DNA from: Cyclina sinensis
Lineage: Eukaryota; Mollusca; Bivalvia; Venerida; Veneridae
Length of the DNA: 64,000 nt
Assembly: GCA_012932295.1 (NCBI GenBank)
Contig: JAAONU010000011.1
Span: 46,750,352 to 46,814,351, forward strand
Reading direction: 5' to 3'
Shown here: positions 52,574-64,000 of the stretch, in pieces
Layout: every line of letters begins with the position of its first letter
How positions within the stretch are numbered: position 1 is the first letter of the stretch
The notes under the pieces: generated by a model
The model's input: only the letters and a program-made list of their open reading frames with translations
Databases searched by the model: none
Told to the model about the DNA's origin: nothing
Position numbers and translations under genes: made by a program

Positions 52574-53837
52574 ATGGCAGGAAACAGCGGCATGTCAGAT
52601 GCTCGAACAATCTCGTCTGCGGATAAAAACAACCTTGACCTTATATCAAACGTTGATACAGACGACAATTTTGGGACTATGGATTTCACGTTATTTGAAC
52701 AGATAGATATAGAGGTACACAAATTAGAGGAGATGGTAAAGTGTTTGGAGAATCTGGAACGCGCACTCCAGCCAAGGGGGGCAAACAACCAAACGACAGG
52801 CCATAATTACCAGTTGATTGCCGTTATACCTAATCAGGTAAAGTAATTTACTCCGCAGTTATCTTGTCATTATTAAAATTTCGTAGATACTTAAGAGAGT
52901 TCGCGTGGATATATTCCTGGGCCAAATATTTCTTATCATACTAATGTATTGAGAATAGTGATAGAAAAGTTTTACGTCTTTGCGTGAAAAGTTCTCCCGG
53001 AGAGTGTTTATTAGTAGCTAAAAAAACTAAATGGATATTTCCTGCATTCGGTACCTAGCACGTGAATTATACTGGATAAGAAGTTGAGATTTTTACTCAC
53101 CCTATGTCTTGCTAGTGTTAAGAAAGTGCTTAAGAGAAACACGCAACATTAAAGGTAAGAGAACTTCCTGTTGTTATTGTTGTCGTTGCTATCTGTTTTA
53201 TTTGGTAATCTTGTTTATTTCAATAGCTCATTTTTTATTAATGGTGATATTATCAACAAGATAACATTTACAGACAAACAGTCATTCAAAGCAACTCTAT
53301 GAATATATCTTTGAAATGGGGTTGTAATCTCCCGATATTCGTTTTTTATGAATTTGTTTTATAGAAAATGAACACTCCTTTTCGAAAAACACAGCAAAAT
53401 ACTTGCTTTTCTAATTCAGAGGATAACATTCCAAGTGATTATTTAATTAGCTTCAGTTACAGCAATTTATGAAATCAAATTAATTGATAAAATTTTAGAG
53501 ACAGAAATAGTAGTTATTTGCACGACATTGTATCGAAGATTTGAGATAGACCATTCTGTTGAGTACTTTACAAAGCTCGCAGATTTTGTTCCTATTCTGT
53601 TTAAATAAATCAATAACACGGTAAAAGCGATGTTATTTAGGTAAGAGATGCTATTTTAGTAAGCCGTGCTATTTATGTAGATTTATTTCAAGTTTAATTA
53701 ACACATTTAAACTAATATCTTTTTAAAATTGACCAAACTAGACGCACAAAACACCAGAAAGAGAATCGACTCCTAGTGCTAGTCTGTATCACACGCGTCA
53801 CGTGACCTTCTCTACAAATACCCATGCCAAGTTTTAA
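52574..53837 (+). CDS. Small two-exon protein, 119 aa, unknown function
   Basis: Exon 1 (52574-52837, 88 codons) ends in phase 0 at CAG|GTAAAG. Exon 2 (53742-53837, 31 codons plus TAA) follows an AG acceptor and opens in phase 0, so they join without a frame break. The protein has a polar N-terminus (SGMSDARTISSADKNN), an acidic amphipathic stretch likely to be a short coiled coil (FEQIDIEVHKLEEMVKCLEN, residues about 40-59), and a Thr/His-rich tail (PERESTPSASLYHTRHVTFS). No signal peptide or membrane segment. Base use is less AT-rich than the surroundings, which supports coding. The exon 2 acceptor has a weak pyrimidine tract. Family not recognised; size and coiled coil suggest an adaptor or subunit, which is only a guess. 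Confidence 0.6.
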
Positions 53838-53850
53838 TGCATATTCGCAT

Positions 53851-53878
53851 ACCTCCTTAAAATAGCGCCTAAGGAGGT
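53851..53878. repeat. 9-bp perfect inverted repeat
   Basis: acctcctta and taaggaggt separated by 10 bases, just after the stop codon of the small two-exon gene. It could form a stem in its 3' UTR or mark the end of a decayed repeat. Confidence 0.6.
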
Positions 53879-54677
53879 GAGATACCCACTTGCTGTGTTC
53901 TGACCTGCGCCCTCGCCTTCACTTTTCCTTAATCTATGTTTAAAATCCCCAAATCCATCTTACGACAATCAAACTATACTATCTCAGTAATATTCTAAAA
54001 GGTGTTCTAATCCACGTATGTCAAAACATCCGTGAACAGGATAGCATGTACGTTTATACTGATACCTAGATTTGTTGATTCGGTTTAAATTGAGATTAAA
54101 TACCCCCTACTATTTGATAAACTGTCTTGCCTAGGTGAAATACCTTATTAGAACAGAAGAGAAAATGTCCGATACTATAATGATTTAAGCTGGATAATTC
54201 ATTGACAAATTACACTATGTCAAGATATGTTCTCAACTTAGCATATGACCTTACAACAGAAAATGTGACCTTTCCACCATGACCAAAAATGTTATCGGCA
54301 GATTACAATCAACAATGATTTCGAGGATTATTCTGGCAGTGTGTAATGCAAAATAAAAAAAGTACAAAAAATCTCTGAGCTCCTTGTAATAAAGTATCTG
54401 TTTATCTAAAACGCAGGACAGTTCACCAATTAAAAGCCTGAACCGACAAAAATCTTCTTGCAAAATACAAAACAGAACTCTTTGAAAAGGCGCCAAGTTA
54501 GCAGATTCGTCTACCGTAAATGTCCCAGAATTCTAAACCAATGTCTAACCAACTTGTCCTTTGGCATTTTAATTTGCCTTTAAATAACCAGAAATGTCTT
54601 AAAAGGCATAAATGTGGCGGCATACATTCCTAATGAACCGAATTAAGATGGATGGACTTTTTTTCTAACGCAGAGCT

Positions 54678-54748
54678 ATATAAGATTCTCCCATAATGTG
54701 TCGCAGACAACCAGAAACAGCGGAAGTGCTGACGTAAGAAACGGAAGT
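54678..54748 (-). promoter_or_regulatory. Promoter-like cluster: two ETS sites, a CRE-like site and a TATA box
   Basis: Two CGGAAGT sites (54721-54727 and 54742-54748) flank TGACGTAA (54730-54737), followed by a CpG-rich stretch. A TATATAA lies about 40 bp away at 54678-54684. The arrangement suits transcription leftwards on the minus strand, but no coding exon was found there. CpG density is unusual for this AT-rich window. Regulatory function is inferred. Confidence 0.35.
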
Positions 54749-54799
54749 CGCGCGGGATTCAGCGGCATTCCAAGCGTCCTGTAACGAAAGTACCCGGAA

Positions 54800-56580
54800 A
54801 AACTACATTAGCTTTGATATATTTGCTACAAGCTAGTATCGTAAGATACGTTTATCACCAATGGCTTTTTTTTAACTGAAATCCATAAATCTAGATTAAT
54901 GTAGCGCCTTGCCAGTTTGAGATAGACATTAAGAAATCGGTCAAATGCTGACAATACAAATTATGAGCATCGCTGCTCAAAATAACAATAAAATAACGCA
55001 GACCGTGTAAGCAAAGACATGCCTGTTTTATGGCCATTTTGGAGCCGAAATTCGGCCCCATTCTCCTGACCAAAATAGTGTACTTTTTTCCCTAATGTCT
55101 GCCTAAAATTCCCCAACTGGCAACTATATAAAATGTCTATTTCTTATTATTTGTTTTATTTAGCTTTGCAATTGCTATTTGCCTAGTATAAAGGTGAAAA
55201 AATCAATGGAATTGTGGTGTAAACAACTTTTTTATTTGCAAAATATCGGCAATTTTATGTCCGTAGAATGTAATGTATTTCAGATAAACAATATCGGATA
55301 CTAAAATTTTAGTAGAAAATAAGAACAAATCTCTATTTTAGAAACTTTTTCTTTATTTTCATCAAGATGTTTATGTTTAATTGAAGCTTTGCTGCAGAGA
55401 TCAAACCTACGACAGGTGCCATGATACGAAAATTAGTATAAAGGTCTGCAAATTAATGGATGCAATCGTGTTTGATTTTTAAACATTTCTCACTATCACC
55501 ATTAATAAGATACTGTCCAGTTTGGTACAGCTTGTTTATTTCTTCGGGGTCAAAAATGTTTTGGAGCCAGTTAAAAAGAGTTTTGAATATATCTTTGAGT
55601 CTGACATTTGACAGGGTCAGTCATAAACATTTTTCAAACCTAGACAAAGACTTTAACCAGTAATATTGTTTCTTCATATTAATTCAAACAAAAAGATCAT
55701 TTACAAAGTTTGTCTTTTCATCATTTTCATTTGAAATGTTGTTTGTCTATGCCATCTTGGATTCATAACGGTCGGAGTGGCACTTGGGTAGTATGATCAT
55801 ATAACGTAGTGTTATCATCTTCTAAGTAGACAATATTTAGATGCAACTCTTGGTCTTTAAATTCCGATTATTTTATGTTTTAATGCCGCATAGGTTATGC
55901 ATGCGATGCCTTGCAGTAGCTGATAAATACTCATTAAGTTCTGGACATGAGTATGTCGAAAACGAAGCTAACATTATCTTTTAAGTACGTCTGAAATGGT
56001 ATTTGAAACAATGTAACAGCCTTCTATAATAAACTTCTTGAAGTGAACGTCAATTTTACCTAACTCTAAACATTTCCATTGATAAAGGTTACATGATCTT
56101 ATGCAAAAGAAAGTAAACCCGTGTTTTGTGCAAGCAAATAAAAATCATACACAAAACAAATAAACAGCTCGAGTTACTAGCTCTCAAATGGCCAATACTG
56201 GAAACTAGAGATAGACGGCATTGTTATGTATTTGCCGACATGCTTATCTTCATGCTGTGTTACCACCGACATATCACAGACCAATTACCTTTGGCATTTT
56301 CATTGACACTCATACTCAGTAACGCACTAAACTTCTGGGAGATATTCAACGAATGACAAATAGCAGCTTAGAAAAGTGTATCTTTATTACGACGATATCT
56401 TGAGTTGCTGTTATTTTTCAACAATGGATCACAGAACAAGCAGACGAGAAGGCAAATATAATGTAATTTAAAAACACCATGTGCTCTTTAAAGCACCAAA
56501 CTTTCAGATCTCAGTACTTTGAATGTAAGATATGACTTTTTCCTGTGCATGAATGAAAATGTTAATTTAAGATAGCAAGG
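54800..56580. other. Intergenic, no gene seen
   Basis: Short open frames only (54891-55073 minus, 55460-55663 and 56126-56356 plus), without splice signals or recognised products. Confidence 0.4.
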
Positions 56581-59030
56581 ACTCTAAGGTAGGAATGCAC
56601 GTACTCTAAGATAAGATCGCACTTACTCTAACATAAGATCGCACGTACTATAAGGTAGGAATGCGCGTACTCTAAGGTAGGAATGCACGCACTCTAAGGT
56701 ATGAATGCACGTACTCTAAGATAAGATCGCACTTACTCTAAGATAAGATCGCACGTACTACAAGGTAGGAATGCGCGTACTCTATGGTAGGAATGCACGC
56801 ACTCTAAGGTAGGAATGCAAATAATCTAAGATAGGATCGCACTTACTCTAAAATAGGATCGCACGTACTCTAAGGTAGGATTGCACGTACTCTAAGATAG
56901 GATCGCACTTACTCTAAGGTAGGATCGAACGTACTCTAAGGTAGGGATGCACTTACTCTAAGATAGGATCGCACTTACTCTAAAATAGGATCGCACGTAC
57001 TCTAAGATAGGAATTCACATACTCTAAAGTAGGAACGCACGTACTCTAAGATAGGATCGCACTTACACTAAGATAGGATCACACGTACTTTAAGGTAGGA
57101 ATGCCGTACTCTAAGGTAGGAATGCACGTACTCTAAGGTACGATCGCACTAACCCTAAGATAGGATCGCACGTACTCTAAAGTAGGAATGCACGTACTCT
57201 AAGGTAGGACTGCACGTGCTCTAGGGAAAGAATGCACGTACTCTAAGATAGGAATTCACGTACTCTAAAATAGGAAAGCACGTACTCTAAGGTAGGACTG
57301 CACGTACTCTAGGGAAAGAATGCACGTACTCTAAGATAGGAATTCACGTACTCTAAAGTAGGAATGCATGTACTCTAAGGAAGGAATGCACGTACTCTAA
57401 GGTACGATAGCATATACCCTAAGATAGGATCGCACGTACTATAAAGTAGGAATGCACGTACTCAAAGGTAGGACTGCACGTACTCTAGGGAAAGAATGCA
57501 CGTACTCTAAGATAGAAATTCACGTACTCTAAAGTAGGAATGCATGTACTCTAAGGTACGAATGCACGTACTCTAAGGTACGATCGCACTTACCCTAAGG
57601 TAGGATCCCACGTACTCTAGAGTAGGAATGCACGTACTTTAAGTTAGGACTGCACGTACTCTAAGGAAAGAATGCACGTACTCTAAGACAGCATCGCACG
57701 TACTCTAAGGTAGGAATGCACGTACTCTAAGGTAGGAATGCACGTACTCTAAGGTACGATCGCACTTATCCTAAGATAGGATCGCACGTACTCTAAGATA
57801 GGATCGGACGTACTCTAAGGTATAAATGCACGTACTCTAAGACAGGACCGCACTTACTCTAAGATGGCATCGCACGTACTCTAAGGTAAGAATGCACGTA
57901 CTCTAAGGTAGGATCCTACGTACTCTAAGGTAAGAATGCACAGGACCGCACTTACTCTAAGATAGCATCGCATGTACTCTAAGGTAGGAATGTACATACT
58001 CTAAGGTACGATGGCAGTTACCCTACGATAGGATCGCACGTACTCTAAAGCAGGAATGCACGTCCACTAAGATAGCATCGCACGTACTCTAAGGTAGGAA
58101 TGCACGTACTCTAAGGTACGATCGAACTTACCCTAAGATAGGATTGCACGTACTCTAAGGTAGGGATGCACTTACTCTAAGATAGGATCGCACTTACTCT
58201 AGAATAGGATCGCACTAACTCTAAGTTAGGAATGCACGTACTCTAAGGTAAGAATGCACGTACTCTAAGGTAGGAATGCACGTACTCTAAGACAGGACCG
58301 CACTTACTCTAAGGTAGGAATACACGTACTCTAAGGTAGGATCCCACGTACTCTAAGGTATGAATGCACGTGCTCTAAGGTTGGAATGTACGTACTCTAA
58401 GACAGGACCGCACTTACTCTAAGATATCATCGCACGTACTCTAATGTAGGAATGCACGTACTCTAAGACAGGACCGCACTTACTCTAAGGTAGGAATACA
58501 CGTACTCTAAGGTAGGATCCCACGTACTCTAAGGTAGGAATGCAGGTGCTCTAAGGTTGGAATGCACGTACTCTAAGACAGGACCGCACTTACTCTAAGA
58601 TATCATCGCACGTACTCTAAGGTAGGAATGCACGTACTCTTAGGTAGGATCCCACGTACTTTAAGGCAGGAATGCACGTTCTCTAAGGTGGGATCGCACG
58701 TACGCTAAGGTAGGACCACACTTACTCTAAGATAGGATCGCACGTACTCTAAGGCAGAAATGCACGTACTCTAAGGTAGTTATGCACGTACTCTAAGGAA
58801 TTAATAAACGTACTCTTAGGTAAGAATGAACGTGCTCTAAGATAGGATTGCACCTACTCTAAGATAGGATCGCACGTACTCTAAAGTAGTATTGCGCGTA
58901 CTCTTAGGTAGGAATGCATGTATTCTAAGGTAGGAATGCACGTACTCTAAGGTAGGATCCCACGTACTCTAAGGTAGGAATGCACGCGCTCTGAGATAGG
59001 ATCGCACATACTCTAAGGTAGGAATGTGCA
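56581..59030. repeat. 22-bp satellite array, about 110 copies
   Basis: About 2.45 kb of 22-bp units. Two main unit types are mixed: one with aaggtaggaatgcacgt and one with aagataggatcgcactt, both preceded by actct. Minor types (aggtacgatcgcac, agacaggaccgcac, agggaaagaatgcac) recur in fixed orders, so the array has higher-order structure from block duplication. GTAC and GATCGC motifs are regularly spaced. 22 is not a multiple of three, so no long frame runs through it. Confidence 0.95.
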
Positions 59031-60866
59031 GAATTTGAAGGGACGGCATGCAGAGCAAAATATTGACAACACTGCTGTAGAATACTGTTTTTAAGTCAAG
59101 ACTTAAAAGAAGATTTTTACTAATCTACTAGACCTTCCGGGGGAATAATTGTCTCTGATTGTGACAGGTTTGAAGATGATTTACTTCGTTTATGAATTTT
59201 CTGTACCATTAAGGACGAATAATGCAAAAATTACGATCGTCAGGGCACCTTCTTTGATTTGCATAAATTCAACCTTTGACTTATGCGTTAATGAATCGAT
59301 TCTGTAGCCCAGTGGTCTAGAAAGGTATGTTTTATTCTACCCATGTCCTGCGGGCATGAGTACGAATCGAACATACGCTTCCATTGTATTTCTGTTACGG
59401 ACGGAAGTTCGTAAGAATGAACGATACTCTACTCAGGTTGAAGGACCACTCACAGTGTACTTGTTATCGCATGAAACCCTTTCCAAGACATGTTCAATTC
59501 TTTGTCATGCTCATGAATTTCATTGCCAATAAAAAAAAAAGACACTACCTTTTTAGACTCTGCTTTGCATGCACAATAACTTTATCATCAGCTATCGTTA
59601 CACTGAAATACAGACACACACACAAACTTGAAATAACTTACGCTGTCAAGAATTCTTTGCTTTCTCCTGTTATTTTGGGAAAAAAAAGAAAAAAAAATCT
59701 GATGATATAAACTTCTCTTGCGAGAGTGAAACGAATAAAAAAATCGTTTCCAGCTTACAGGCATAACATGCTTCACACGGGGCATTAATATAAGCTATCT
59801 ATGCTAACTGCACTAGAACTATGCAAATTTTCTATCTCTTATTTTGTTTCCGTGAGATAAAGAATGCCCTGTGTGACGAGATCTGGGAATTCTTAATTGG
59901 CGAATCCTTTGATGAGGCAATAACTGTTTGTAATCATTCGATTAGAAACAATTAGAGAATGTTTGTCTTGAGATAGAAGCACAAGTTTTGGTGTCATTGC
60001 TAATCTTTTTGATAGTGAATGAGACCAGGTTTAAAACGTAACTGAAGGAATTACAGCTATGCAAACAAAGTTCAAATGAATGACAAGCTAAGAAATGAAA
60101 TATCAAAATACGTAAGGAAGATTAACATCATATTTTTTTCTACAATTACATAGTCTGTAGAGAAAAAGCAGCTTGTTTTTATAATCTTGAATAAATGCAT
60201 TATTGGCATCTTTCGAGCAGTATGAAGGTTATCACTCAAGCAAAGAGTGGTTGATCAGATAATGACACATTAAGCACCATATTTGAGAGTATTTTAATCC
60301 GTCATTCCCGTCATATCTACCATATGAAATGTCAAACCATATGTTTGCTTCGTTGAGGGCAAGATAATTTAAATTGAAAAAATTCCAGCACAAATTTGCA
60401 ATCTCATGCCGGAAAGACGTTGATTTTGTGGATAATCCGTTAATGCTTTAGACTCTCCCCACGTGGAGTGGTGTAAATTCAGACCTAATAGAAATCCGAT
60501 ATAAGGAGTCAGTGAAAGTGATAAATTGCCTACACACACTTTTAACAAGGCTTCGTATAAGCTTTGGGGTCAATTGAAAACACGTTCGAAACCCCAGGAG
60601 GGTACTCCCGTATTTGCTTGTTTCAAACTCAAAATCTTTAAATATGCGGGATATATTCGTGCTTATCTGCCAATTGTCTCTGGTATTTCCAAAAAAAATG
60701 AACTAGAAAAAAAAGTTCATTTTGCAAAAAATAAATATCAAAATATGTTTTTTTCAGTGAAAGAGTCTATTCGAAAATCAACAAAAAGTATAAAACCATG
60801 GTAACTAATTGTAATTTACAGGTATTTGTATTTCATCAAACGTCCTTCTGGGACCATATTCAAGTA
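59031..60866. other. Intergenic; possible tRNA-like SINE remnant at its left
   Basis: At about 59303-59380 there is an A-box-like TAGCCCAGTGGTCTAGAAAGG-type stretch (first 20 bases) and a degenerate B-box-like gtacgaatcg about 50 bp later, suggesting a decayed tRNA-derived SINE head. No tail or flanking duplication was found. Open frames at 59384-59710 and 60526-60804 have no recognised product. Confidence 0.3.
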
Positions 60867-60962
60867 CATATCATGGCAGACAGACGTTTACATATCATGG
60901 CAGACAGACGTTTACATATCATGGCAGACAGACGTTTACATATCATGGCAGACAGACGTTTT
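60867..60962. repeat. 24-bp tandem repeat, 4 near-identical copies
   Basis: Units begin catatcatggcagacagacg and end ttta (tttt in the last). The near-identity of the copies suggests recent expansion. The in-frame HIMADRRL peptide repeat on the plus strand is a consequence of the period. Confidence 0.9.
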
Positions 60963-62697
60963 ATAAGTGTTACTACAGGTACTAAGAAAGCAGGATAGAT
61001 CCATAGCACGCGCATGGAAAACTAACAGCCATGTTGTGTTAAAGTGGGGCCTCGTTACTGAGTGTTGCAGAGAGAATGAGACTTGTTCTGCATCTAGTTT
61101 TTATCGTTTCTATGTTGAGAAAGCTATTTATTTACATCGCATTACAATAGTATATATACATTCATACACATTTGTATTGTTATTGATTAACAGTTGATAT
61201 TGTGAGTAAAGGGTATTTCTTATACAAAAGCTGCAAATTTTGAAATTGTGGTCTAGAAAAACTTTCATCTGCACGGATTTAGTTTTAATTTCGTGCATGT
61301 AAATCGTAATTGGTGATCATTATTCCGTCAGTTACGTTCGTAATTGCCGTCTGCTTCTCGTATCGGCTGCAAAACCTCTCAATGCACTTGTAAATATACT
61401 TAAGCGTTTGCGTGTACGCGAGCCATAAGACTGGAAGTGATTTGTGGCATCACGGATTGGAAAAAGCATTATAAAAGATAACAGTGTAAACGTGTTTGTT
61501 ACCTGAAAATGTTTTCTCTAGACATACTGCTATGGGTCATTGATATTCTGTCCAAGGTCTGAAAATTTAAAGTGCTTTCTTCAGTTAATCATAGTTCACA
61601 GGAAACCAGGCGTTGCTATGTTTTAATTAATTTAAGGACGCTGTAAGGGAGGCATTTTTATGAACATGTAACATTATCAAGACTAAAATAAGAGGGTATT
61701 GTTTGAAAATTTCCCACAACAACAATTTACACATATTTATTACACATAGCTTGCAAACTACCTTCCGTGCAGCGCTCTAGTAAACACCATAATTCCTCTG
61801 TGCCTATCTCGGCAAAATAACATAGTATTTATTTTCTTTTCGTTTGACATCTCCTTCTGATCTGTCATTATTGAATTCTCTCTTGGTGAAAGTTTGTTGC
61901 ACTTTCTCAGTAAGTATTGTATTTGATATGAACACATGTTGATTTCTGCATTGTCAGCAAAATATAAATTTGATTCCCTGGGGTACTCTAACCTGCATCA
62001 ATTTTGTCTTAACGAGAACTATAAAATATTCAGCTACAGTCTTACAAATGGATAAGTTCCAGAAACTGGCACTATTTTTCTCACTCCCGTTCGTACATAT
62101 AGTTAAACATTTGTTGCCGGAGATCGTGTCTCTTGCACGTGAGGAAATGGCGATTTATATGTTGAGTTTTTGCTCAATCTAACTAAAAGAGGACCAACGG
62201 TCAAACAAATATTTGGAACATCGGATGTTGGACCGAGCGAGGAAATATTGTATGGTGGTACTTTAGTTTCAGAGTAACGTCATGACCTAAATATGCCTCA
62301 TAGAAAAAATGCAATTGCCCATTGAACTTGTTGATGAAATGCTGAAAGGAAATTTCATCAAAGAGATGATTGTTTGGAACTCTGGTGATTTTATAAAGAT
62401 TAAAGTTATAGCACTCTTAGTCTCTCTTTGGTCTGCAGTTGAAAAGAAAAAGAATTGGCAAAAGGCACAACACAAAAACAATAAACAGTTTTTCTTACGG
62501 TAATTTTATAGCACCAGTTGAAATATCGGTGATTTATTGCTATTGAGAAAACAGCTGAGTTATAGAGAAATTATTTTGCGTAAAGGAGCATTTAATTTTC
62601 CCGTGCTTCTATTCGCAACGGAGATCTTACTTCCAGAAAAAAAAAACTTGAGAAGAAGTGATGATAATGCCTGATACATCCAAGGCTCCATACTTAC
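60963..62697. other. Intergenic, no gene seen
   Basis: Open frames at 60967-61197, 61970-62182 and 62309-62503 have no splice support or recognised product. Confidence 0.4.
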
Positions 62698-62763
62698 CTG
62701 TGGACGGCAGTTACTAGAGGATGTAACAGATCAGCGCATGAGATCTCGAGCACCCTGGATTAA
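62698..62763 (-). other. Exon-like segment without an open frame
   Basis: A 66-base segment bounded on the minus strand by a good acceptor (ctgtttttgtag) and a consensus donor (CAG|GTAAGTATG). All three frames contain a stop, so if it is spliced it is a UTR or noncoding-RNA exon. It is also less AT-rich than its surroundings. Confidence 0.4.
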
Positions 62764-63856
62764 CTACAAAAACAGATGTTAAACGGGAACATCCCTGTCA
62801 GTGCAGAACGTATAAGGTCCATGAAATATTGTTTCAGATAAATCTCTCATCGTTTTTTATTTCTTCCTTGAGAAAGTATATGTTGGAACTTATACCCTAG
62901 AAATGCATCGGTTGTAACGTAGTTTGGAAATTTACAAGATGAAAGTTTTTTGTCAGAATGTTTTTCAGTGTGTTATAGAAAATATACATTCGCTTCCGTT
63001 CTGAAAGTTTGACTTCAACGGATTAAATGGTTTTGTGTCAGCAAAGGAAATAAAACAATGGAGATTTTGTTGAAAGATCTACTTCAATGTTGGCACTGAG
63101 TTTTATGCCAACAATCCTTCTATGTTACAATGTTTTATTGGACTTTGTTTCTTTGCAATGGAATTACATATAAACTATAATATAATATTAACTATAAGAA
63201 AACTGTTCCAAAATGTGAATAAATAGCTGTTGGATTTATATACTTGGAATAATACTCTAAGGTGTGTATGGTTGCAAAATGTTTGGCCGGTGTGATAGAT
63301 TGGTGTTTCATATTTGGTTGCTCTTGCTTTATTTTTGATATCAATACTTTAGAAAATTAATACCTTGTTTTAAATAATATTTCACACTTTATTTAAAGTT
63401 TTATTATGGTATTATGAATGCGTTTACAAATATATTTAGTTATCATATTTAAAACACAACTGTATAAATATGACGTGTGTAGATTATGAAACTTAAAAGA
63501 TAAAGTTCGAAAAAAAAACAATGGAGATCCAGCTTTGTTGTTCTGTGGGAACCAGTCCCTTTCCAAATGCCAAGTAAAGTAAACGTAAGCATCGTATTTC
63601 AACACCATATCAAGGGTTCATAACGTTTCTGCAAATACTTACATTTCAGCTAATGTTTACTTTAAAATGCCATGCACAATACTGTTTTGTGACATGTTGC
63701 ATGTGAAACGATCTTCAATCCCACAGCCTTTTCACGGCATAATGGTGCATATTTTACTAGTTTTGATATCTTTATTTAAATTGTGGATGCATGATACTTT
63801 TGGGGTTCTGGGTCTGATGCAGTCAAATTAATGTCGTAATTTAAATTGTTTCATAC

Positions 63857-63903
63857 CAGCATTAGCTGCTGCCTTTCTTTGATACTTTCCTCAATTGAAA
63901 CGT
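63857..63903 (-). CDS. Candidate internal coding exon of a gene extending off the right edge
   Basis: 47 bases between a strong acceptor (gaaaatttatttcag) and a donor (CTG|GTATGA) on the minus strand. Only one frame is open, reading VSIEESIKERQQLML, a charged helix-like peptide. The 5' side of the gene would lie beyond 64000. No matching downstream coding exon was found: 62698-62763 would stop in the continuing frame. Confidence 0.35.
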
Positions 63904-64000
63904 CTGAAATAAATTTTCAAATTACAACCGTCTTTAAAAGAAGCAGACGACAGCTTTACATGATCAAACTCGAATTACTTAAAACTAATGTTTGTTCAGC

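Noticed and set aside
56581..59030. CRISPR-like array
   Set aside because: Units are head-to-tail with no unique spacers, and the genome is eukaryotic; it is a satellite.
60526..60804. 92-codon plus-strand frame
   Set aside because: Lys-rich, AT-driven composition, no splice signals and no recognised family.
62309..62503. 64-codon plus-strand frame with a plausible peptide
   Set aside because: An equally long frame runs antisense to it and no splice or homology evidence supports either.

Overview
The window is animal nuclear DNA: AT-rich, genes split by short GT-AG introns, long gene-poor stretches, minisatellites and dispersed elements. Several repeats (a SINE with a tRNA-like head and an (AAAC)n tail, a foldback MITE, an element full of AGGTCA half-sites) look like ones I associate with bivalve mollusc genomes. 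A bivalve is therefore my best guess, from memory of repeat types and not from a database search.

Layout. 1-5.7 kb: the first seven coding exons, minus strand, of a DRC7 (CCDC135) homologue, a motile-cilium nexin-dynein regulatory complex subunit. The rest of the gene lies off the left edge. An RFX X-box-like site sits just upstream of its start codon. 5.85-6.17 kb: an imperfect foldback. 8.39-8.83 kb: a 24-bp minisatellite. 9.3-40.6 kb: no convincing gene. By eye it contains several diverged, roughly collinear copies of a multi-kilobase composite unit (modules A-F below), interrupted by a MITE (12.7 kb), a nuclear-receptor-half-site element (16.0-17.3 kb), a SINE (26.0 kb) and a 61-bp tandem array (27.6-28.4 kb).

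41.0-46.8 kb: the most interesting part, two convergent multi-exon genes. The plus-strand gene encodes a chromodomain protein of about 265 aa. The minus-strand gene has ten exons that join in frame to an intact 635-aa protein. It resembles an RNase H-like (DDE-type) transposase core, with a SAP domain between the putative second Asp and the Glu. The two genes may interleave at their 3' ends. They could be a domesticated transposase with a neighbour, or the two genes of one undescribed element.

48.9-50.4 kb: first and last exons of a possible membrane protein gene (minus), again with an X-box-like site just upstream of the start. 52.6-53.8 kb: a small two-exon gene (119 aa, plus). 56.6-59.0 kb: about 2.45 kb of a 22-bp satellite with two alternating unit types. 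62.7-63.9 kb: two isolated exon-like segments on the minus strand. All splice models were read by eye from GT/AG signals and reading-frame continuity. None has transcript support here.
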